A DNA stretch of 64,000 nt from assembly GCA_036015235.1 (NCBI GenBank), contig CP107926.1:1-64000 (forward strand). The letters run 5' to 3'. The stretch's first letter is position 1, and every line of letters begins with the position of its first letter. The notes beneath the pieces were generated by a model. The model saw only the letters and a list, made by a program, of their open reading frames with translations. It was not told where the DNA came from and did no database searches. This stretch comes from Streptomyces sp. NBC_00433. Its GTDB lineage: Bacteria > Actinomycetota > Actinomycetes > Streptomycetales > Streptomycetaceae. The position numbers were made by a program, and so were the translations under genes. Positions 60,801 through 64,000 of this stretch are shown here, one piece after another.

Positions 60801-61128
60801 GGGCGGTGCCGGTCGGTTTGCCGGTCACCGAGCTGGTGCGTTGCTTGATTTGGCACAGCCGCGACGCCGTCCACGCTTTGTCGGGGCGGGTGGTGCTGTG
60901 CTTGAGCTGGGAGATGACGAGCGCGGTGGCCGTCGTGGCGTCCTCGCCGCCGAAGTACTCGGCGACATCGGCTGCCTCATAGGTGTCATCGGGATCATCG
61001 ACGTGCACCAAGCCCTCGACCGTAAGCACGCGTAGCGTGCTCGCCGGGTCGATCAGGGCCAGGGCCCGCCTAGAGGCCCACCAGAAGTGGTAGTCGTCAC
61101 CGGCGTTGGACGGTCGTGCTCCCGTGAT
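54757..61128 (-). CDS. STAND NTPase with N-terminal Cap4-like nuclease (Avs-like)
   Basis: About 2,123 residues if translation starts at ATC 61128 behind GGAGGGG. The first 33 residues (ARPSNAGDDYHFWWASRRAL then ALIDPASTLRV) are in frame and resemble the start of Cap4/DUF4297-type nucleases, followed by VEGLVHVDDPDD and VISQLKHS (acidic residues and Q-x-K of a PD-(D/E)XK site, ~43-77). A STAND NTPase follows: Walker A VLVHGGAGAGKSTTM (317-324), Walker B LVLVVDAVDNA. The remaining ~1,500 residues are helical repeats suited to ligand sensing. The layout matches antiviral Avs proteins, which tetramerise on phage proteins and cut DNA. GTG 61029 is the first standard start but would remove the domain's beginning. 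Confidence 0.82.
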   Translation of the reverse strand: MTGARPSNAGDDYHFWWASRRALALIDPASTLRVLTVEGLVHVDDPDDTYEAADVAEYFGGEDATTATALVISQLKHSTTRPDKAWTASRLCQIKQRTSSVTGKPTGTARAIIRDLADVWTKFAKAHGRDYALRVLTIQLVSNQPVDARLARAVEAAKKAIAATRGTLRAAALLSALTDQDRTVINTLYQSLKGDLGSGGFCDFLTVLDLSDCGQQGRVSLELAVRAAMSAHSPDQPDTSALKLFDLIRRHALPDLAHRPGIRRADVLAALGVPGAQTLYPAPPMLAEVDDPLPAPSAHEIAAAALAAPGARVLVHGGAGAGKSTTMTQLQDSLPPGSVVVMYDCFGAGGYLQSGQGRHSPRRFITQVTNDLAKTCGTPLLLEAPRDEEDLWEQFTRTLQQAVDTLPETGRLVLVVDAVDNAATAAERKRERGFLPGLRDLGLPDRTSLILTARSHRISQLAEGTTATVTLRPFDLSLSGAHLRRYAPGATDAEAALFHGATAGNPRTQFYALSVATAQGDGIPGILAQCRTTPDHLFEDLVNSALQTTGTDAGGLRWLALLAALSRPVRIEPLAQALNVTTAQITAFAYGLQPGVTLEGETIAFRDEDFEAYVMGVLTDDDLREAHHRLADLFLATRATDPDAATHVADHLYDAGRGDETIDLVLDEPAPAGIPDGFDRLDVRDRRLDLALRAAADNSTGVQAARLVIRACTATFSTTALTELLRTRPGLAARYSNRPTLARRLVRDTSQPWLGPAHMRAAVVLAHDNATHAQAREHLRNAEAWLQRRTDLPSHETWGWSLEPEDLAAGAYAHYLLSGPGAAAHWLRRWTSPADLLDTVAALALTTAPSTTPRQARVDLASLNIPPLYHAPFIAHLSDRLDASDRAWIDGCVQACLDRPAAEASAWQVQLCESAAQHGDRTLARRLTEHWLRPTYDFPSEMRHSEAGTVLALRQHALLAVLDGRDPDITACLPSHLRTDPNDRTGSDRHSYNRRQWLDHATPLLRMCMLRAQALLAEGADALPSAIAEELRRQDDSVAHRWFRGAKTYRAWALLATEAILAAGTHTSDPGLLHDLADRGPVLVHGQAPWLWLDMAATLNSRNTDPALAADLCERAAIHAQEHQHTAVGRVDLLATCAQYAGQVSPHLGEMYFARATEAAAGIDDNGARLLSAHARLAVRGTPACSEQQATDLAERLLVAGEAAADHAADEDAVPYQNLLHAAAALSPATAFAAASRWDDETRHALADAVTPLITASVATGFLTPQDASYLQHLIDDPEQRTATTLTLLDALPRDAQRISLARRELRRTARWLRSSVPAVQQPGLAQDLLDWAQDNRVTDSELHAMLDPVMPFRTDDEFSQRRRQAFASRMRQAKAPAVGAPAWRRLADSAFLDGLLQTYPDRQELAELIAATVHNTPPQERLQALDATLALMGNHEIDACAVLMAIAELIRTWQAGAGVRTWAAQALPGILNRHLPELTHGAVPGLLLAALNAFATTQTLRGDLLAAIHEHRPHLTAEHMLNLALVFAELAEPHEAADAAARELRTLVPAATPPGPSLPPTTTPADVIGSLLWSAFGHQRKAVRWQAAHAARGLLLDTHSPLSPALADRLAPCLHSTTAGAFRSHDLRFYWLSARVWLLTVLQRVADDNPAVLARHLPLIAATATDRTLPHAQIRELARTTALTLAAATPGYDTGDLAWANRPTACHTPRGRHRPLGDENRNRPGARYAFDATDTLPYWFTPLARVFGVDIAEVSERAERWIVEEWQLSRDDWMADIRELRDEETAGRMMHRHGSIPPEESLHLYMEYHAMMLAAGELVDCATPVSMGRYDEDEHDPWMYWLSGHLPVSATAWRADLRSSIPAEPALFGTRPLDKWPGTRPADFDALLGLTEGALAEHVCVAASTDVAHPDERGTVSIRSALVGPAHARALQRALQAAKDIWSWRLPMQSDTEAEVDHGPFRLRGWLAAGTYERESLDGLDHQARGLAWELPLPGDEFRQWAACTVASTGDTLLDPTGRRLARTTLWSDEDFDARHRIQRVQSSGYRTTVVRQHLLGFLAATGVQLIVEVQIDLRPDGPAKARTQRSRLYLVDGAGRVDTLQHRPDEARREDPPRNGRHRNQ

Positions 61129-61137
61129 GTCCCCTCC
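61126..61137 (-). promoter_or_regulatory. Ribosome binding site followed by ATC start (STAND NTPase)
   Basis: GGAGGGG (61137 to 61131) is followed, after two bases, by ATC (61128-61126) and then ACG. The in-frame stop TGA is directly upstream (61140-61138), so translation must start here or further in. The likeliest history is ATG changed to ATC; ATC is a rare but usable start. Confidence 0.55.
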
Positions 61138-61241
61138 TCAGTCACCGGGAATTGTTTCAGATCGCGCCTGCACCCGTCGGGTAGCCGAATCGATGAGCAA
61201 GCCTGGCGAAGGCGTGAGCCGGCGTTGTGGCCACAGCAGCT

Positions 61242-62015
61242 CTACTCCGGCCCGTCGAAGCCGTTCATCTTGCGCAGGAGCCAGAGCACTAGCTCGAGGC
61301 TGTAGGTGAGTTCGGGGTTTTCCTCCAGCGCCCGTTTGAGTTCGTCGGTGAGCCCGGCCCATGCCCGGAAGTTGCCGTGGCAGCCGGCGTCGTCGATCAC
61401 CGGGATGTCCGCGGCAGGGGCCGCGCCCCAGACGGGGTGGAACTTGTACACGGCCTCGAGGACTTCGCCAGGTGTGAGGGGGGTGAACTTGGTCCACAGC
61501 TTGATGCGGCTCTTCCAGGCGGCCCGGGCGAGCATCTTTCGGCGGAAGTCGTGAGCGCCGACCAGGACGATGGACAGGTGGAGGTCCCGTCTGTCGTACA
61601 GGGCGCGCAGGTAGTCCAGGCTGCGGTTGTCGAGTCGCTGGGCCTCATCGCACAGCAGGGTGTGGGGCCGTTGGGCGAGGACGGCGAGGATGGCTGCGTC
61701 GCGGGCGGCGTCGCTGGTCAGGTCGCCGGGGACGTTGAGGCCGGTGGCGAGGGCGTGCCGGAAGGCTTTGATGCCAGTGCCCAGGGGTTGGACGGGCACG
61801 GTGGCGTCTGGGGCGAGGTCGTGCAGGGTGACGCCGACGGTGAGTGTCTTGCCGGTGCCGTAGTCGCCGTATACGCACATGACTTTGTGCCCTTGGATGG
61901 CTGTGGTCAGGTCTTTTTGAGTGCGGAGGGTGGCCTGGGTGGGCACGAGGCTGGCGCCGGGGACTTTCAGGTAGGCCGCCAGGTCGAAAGATGGTGCGGC
62001 GGGGGCTTCGGGCAT
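61242..62015 (-). CDS. tnsC: TnsC/TniB-like AAA+ transposition ATPase
   Basis: A 257-residue AAA+ protein. Walker A MCVYGDYGTGKTLTV (50-57), Walker B HTLLCDEAQRLDN (Asp123, Glu124), then LHLSIVLVGAHDFRRKMLAR and KSRIKLWTKFTPLTPGEVLE as sensor and arginine-finger regions. It is short, like TniB/MuB-type and CRISPR-transposon TnsC proteins that polymerise on DNA and hand the target to the transposase. ATG 62015 overlaps the last base of the tnsB stop (TGATG), so the two are coupled. In Tn7-like systems this ATPase links the target selector to TnsB. Confidence 0.8.
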   Translation of the reverse strand: MPEAPAAPSFDLAAYLKVPGASLVPTQATLRTQKDLTTAIQGHKVMCVYGDYGTGKTLTVGVTLHDLAPDATVPVQPLGTGIKAFRHALATGLNVPGDLTSDAARDAAILAVLAQRPHTLLCDEAQRLDNRSLDYLRALYDRRDLHLSIVLVGAHDFRRKMLARAAWKSRIKLWTKFTPLTPGEVLEAVYKFHPVWGAAPAADIPVIDDAGCHGNFRAWAGLTDELKRALEENPELTYSLELVLWLLRKMNGFDGPE

Positions 62016-63700
62016 CAGTGGTCGCTCTCTGGGTCGGCTGCGGGCGGCTCGGACGTTGCGCCCCAGGAGACGGTCGGGGGCGGCAGGGGCAGGAAAGGCT
62101 CGGCCGGGTACTGCCGCGGCGGCTTCGGTGCCTGTCCGGTCGGTGCGGCGGTGGCCCAGATCGGCGTCGGGACGGGAAGTGGCAGAAGGTCGTCCTGCGG
62201 GGCGGGGCCGGCTGTGGGTTCGGGTTCGCCGAGTTCGTGCAGGTGCTGCTTGGCCTGGTCGTGGGACATCGCCTGGGCGTACTGGGGGTGCTGGGGGTCG
62301 GTGACGGGGGCGTGGCGCTCGACGCGGAGTTTCTCGGCGCGGTCACGCTTGCGGCGGATCTGTGTGGCTTTGCGGTCGGCGGCCTGGCGTACCTCGAGGC
62401 GCTGTTGCGGGGTTGCCTGGTTGGTGGCGATGGCGGAGCCGAGGTGCTTGCCGGTGGTCGCGTCGTACAGTTCGACTTCACGGTCCTGGTTGGGCATGTG
62501 CCGCAGCATGACCAGCGTGCCGGCCAACCCGTCGTCGTTCATCCAGGGCGCGATGTAGCGGTTGTTTTTCCAGCTGACGCCCTTGTTCGTGATCTTCCGT
62601 GGCTTGTCGGGACCGGCGAGGGTGTAGGTGTGGAGGGCTTCTGCGTCGATGTCGAAGATGACGGTGAGGTCGTCGTCCCATGCCTGTGCCGGTGTGCGGT
62701 CGCCCAGGTGGGGTTTGGGCCACCGGTGGTTCCATTCGTCGATCCATCGCTCCACCTTGGCCACGAAGTCCTTGAAAGACATCAGGCCGTCGGTGCTGGC
62801 GGGCTTCTTCGATCCGCTGGGCCGGGCTCGGGGCTGCTTGCTGGGCGGGGCGTCTTCGACAAAGCCGGGCAGGCCCTGGAAGAGGTTCGACTTGACGGCA
62901 CTGTTGAGGCCCTCGACGGTTCCCTTGCGGTCGGGTCTGCGGGGTGGCAGCGGGTGCAGGGGAACACCGAGGTTGCCGAAGGCCTGGCTGACGGCAGTGC
63001 TGAGGAAGTCCGCGCCGCGGTCGATGCGGACGGTCTGGGGCCGGCCTCCGAAGGGGCCGTAGGGGCCGCCGCGGGCCAGGGCGGCACGTGCGGCGGCCAT
63101 GATCGAGCCGCTGTTGGGAAACCCCGGGGTGATGGATTTACCGGGAACTACCTTGGTGGAGCCGTCGATGAACCAGGTGATCCACGGCTTGGCGGGCTGT
63201 CCGTCGACGTTGACCCACACGCTCGCCTGGACGTGGTCGCCTTCCCAGACCTGGTTGCGGTGGTCGAAGATCTCCTGGCCGTGGACGGTGTAGCGGCGTG
63301 CCGCGCACTCGCCGTGGCGCAGTCCCTCGAGGAATGCTTTGTCGAGGGCGGCGTTGACGGCGCTGTAGAAGGTGGCCAGGCACGGCAGCGGAGGGTCACC
63401 TTTGTGGGGGTGGGTGGTCAGGCGCTGCCAGGTGGCGTTGATGTTTCCGCGCTGGATGGCGACTTCGTCGATCATGTTGGCGGTGAGGGTGAAGCGTTTG
63501 CGCTGGGCGGGGGTGTAGGTGCCGCCGTGGGCGCGGGCGTTGTCCATCCACCGTTTCACGGTCTTTTCGTCGACGCCGTAGGCCTTGGCGACGATCTTGC
63601 GGTGGGGTGTGGTGTCGATGTTCTGCTGTTCCAGTTCCAGCAGGTGCCGGACGGATTCGGTGCGCAGTTCGATGTCCTGCGCGGGGATGTGTGCGGGCAT
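62015..63700 (-). CDS. tnsB: TnsB/TniA-like DDE transposase
   Basis: A 561-residue Mu/Tn7-type transposase from ATG 63700 with AGGAG 12 bases upstream. N-terminal helix-turn-helix (KAYGVDEKTVKRWMDNARAH), then the RNase H-like core with VWEGDHVQASVWV (Asp155), TVRIDRGADFLSTA (Asp227) and RKGTVEGLNSAVKSN (Glu263), the expected DD(35)E spacing. A Mu C-type barrel follows (WKNNRYIAPWMNDDGLAGTL, QDREVELYDATTGKHLGSAI), then a basic helix and a Pro-rich tail like those that contact TnsC. All catalytic residues are intact, so it should be active. It follows cas6e by 42 bases. Confidence 0.88.
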   Translation of the reverse strand: MPAHIPAQDIELRTESVRHLLELEQQNIDTTPHRKIVAKAYGVDEKTVKRWMDNARAHGGTYTPAQRKRFTLTANMIDEVAIQRGNINATWQRLTTHPHKGDPPLPCLATFYSAVNAALDKAFLEGLRHGECAARRYTVHGQEIFDHRNQVWEGDHVQASVWVNVDGQPAKPWITWFIDGSTKVVPGKSITPGFPNSGSIMAAARAALARGGPYGPFGGRPQTVRIDRGADFLSTAVSQAFGNLGVPLHPLPPRRPDRKGTVEGLNSAVKSNLFQGLPGFVEDAPPSKQPRARPSGSKKPASTDGLMSFKDFVAKVERWIDEWNHRWPKPHLGDRTPAQAWDDDLTVIFDIDAEALHTYTLAGPDKPRKITNKGVSWKNNRYIAPWMNDDGLAGTLVMLRHMPNQDREVELYDATTGKHLGSAIATNQATPQQRLEVRQAADRKATQIRRKRDRAEKLRVERHAPVTDPQHPQYAQAMSHDQAKQHLHELGEPEPTAGPAPQDDLLPLPVPTPIWATAAPTGQAPKPPRQYPAEPFLPLPPPTVSWGATSEPPAADPESDH

Positions 63701-63742
63701 GCGGGGTAGCTCCTGCGCGGGCTGGGCCAGGGGCGGGCGTTG

Positions 63743-64000
63743 TCAGGCGGGGGCGAGGGTGAGCAGGCCGGCGCCGTAGGCCTTGGCTTTGCCGATGCCC
63801 CGGGTCAGGGTGTGGCGCAGCTGGTCGGCGTCGGTGATGGTGGCGTGGCCGTCGAACTGGATGAGGGAGTGGCAGGGGCCGGCGGGATCGCGGCGGTGGA
63901 AGGCGCGGATGGTGGCATCGGTGGTGTGGATGACCAGTCCTGCGCGGGCGGCCCGCCGGGTCCACCAGGCGGTGGCGTCGGTTCCGTTGAGGGCGATGCG
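63743..64000 (-). CDS. cas6e: Cas6e (CRISPR type I-E pre-crRNA endonuclease), C-terminal part
   Basis: The last 85 residues of a protein running off the window: RIALNGTDATAWWTRRAARA, IRAFHRRDPAGPCHSLIQFD, GHATITDADQLRHTLTRG, then GIGKAKAYGAGLLTLAPA. The ending is the glycine-rich loop and C-terminal strand diagnostic of Cas6e/CasE/Cse3 (family form G-I-G-x-x-K-A-[YF]-G-x-G-L-L-[TS]-L-A-P). Cas6e cuts the CRISPR transcript at repeat stem-loops and stays on the crRNA in Cascade. It is followed at once by tnsB, where ordinary I-E operons continue with cas1-cas2. N-terminal half not visible. Confidence 0.82.
   Translation of the reverse strand, partial: RIALNGTDATAWWTRRAARAGLVIHTTDATIRAFHRRDPAGPCHSLIQFDGHATITDADQLRHTLTRGIGKAKAYGAGLLTLAPA

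Larger units (their letters stand above)
54159..64000 (-). mobile_element. Putative CRISPR-associated transposition and defence locus
   Basis: A single minus-strand train: cas6e, tnsB, tnsC, STAND NTPase, companion gene, with gaps of 42, -1, 113 and -53 bases. No opposing gene or terminator interrupts it. Transposon ends (TnsB-binding repeats), tniQ, the other Cascade genes and the CRISPR array are not seen and, if present, lie past 64,000, so whether it is a mobile transposon or a fixed defence operon is open. Confidence 0.6.

Overview
The window is high-GC actinomycete DNA, almost certainly Streptomyces. Its first ~225 bases form a run of small GC-rich hairpins whose first one has the layout of palindrome II of the archetypal Streptomyces telomere, so position 1 lies a few bases inside the physical end of a linear replicon (linear plasmid or chromosome arm). 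A DEAH helicase with C-terminal helicase-associated repeats follows, as in the terminal TtrA-like helicases of such replicons. A replication-relaxation family protein at 17.4-18.8 kb favours a linear plasmid or a plasmid-derived chromosome end.

Layout. 0-5.2 kb: telomere, NUDIX hydrolase, terminal helicase, a secreted protein, and a broken second copy of the helicase 3' end that shares 305 identical bases with the first. 5.3-6.9 kb: a small operon around an ECF-type sigma factor, closed by a strong hairpin. 6.9-17.1 kb: transposon-rich stretch with an IS5-type element, a frameshifted GAF/SpoIIE phosphatase, two related elements inserted edge to edge at CTCAG sites (the second carrying a lone NusG-type KOW gene), and an IS3 element. 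17.4-25.6 kb: replication-relaxation gene with a repeat-bearing upstream region, small hypothetical genes, and two IS110 elements facing each other around a phosphotransferase. 25.7-34 kb: an ISL3 element with a passenger gene, another phosphotransferase, an IS21 remnant and a membrane NACHT NTPase.

34-47.9 kb reads as a defence island: a SIR2-like remnant beside the NACHT gene, an IS5 element with a passenger gene, a CHAT protease-like protein, a compact three-gene ABC-3C-type operon (PD-(D/E)XK effector, middle component, SMC-like ATPase with a zinc-hook-like motif), a Schlafen/AlbA_2 protein and a 2H phosphoesterase. Decayed pieces of helicase and DUF6233-like genes lie between them. 47.9-54.1 kb holds an IS256 element, membrane proteins, a 44-bp perfect palindrome and a degenerate ISL3 element.

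54.2-64 kb is the most interesting part. One minus-strand gene train reads cas6e C-terminus (cut by the window edge), TnsB-like DDE transposase, TnsC-like AAA+ ATPase, a ~2,120-residue STAND NTPase with an N-terminal Cap4-like nuclease, and a 216-residue companion. This links a type I-E CRISPR processing nuclease, Tn7-like transposition proteins and an Avs-like antiviral NTPase. The rest of Cascade, any tniQ and any CRISPR array would lie beyond 64,000. The STAND gene seems to lack a standard start codon: the best-placed start behind its Shine-Dalgarno is ATC.

The mobile DNA has a repeated theme: three elements of three families (ISL3, IS5, IS701/IS4-like) each enclose a non-transposase gene inside their terminal repeats, and both IS110 copies share a ~200-bp near-identical non-coding segment upstream of the transposase, where IS110 bridge RNAs are encoded.
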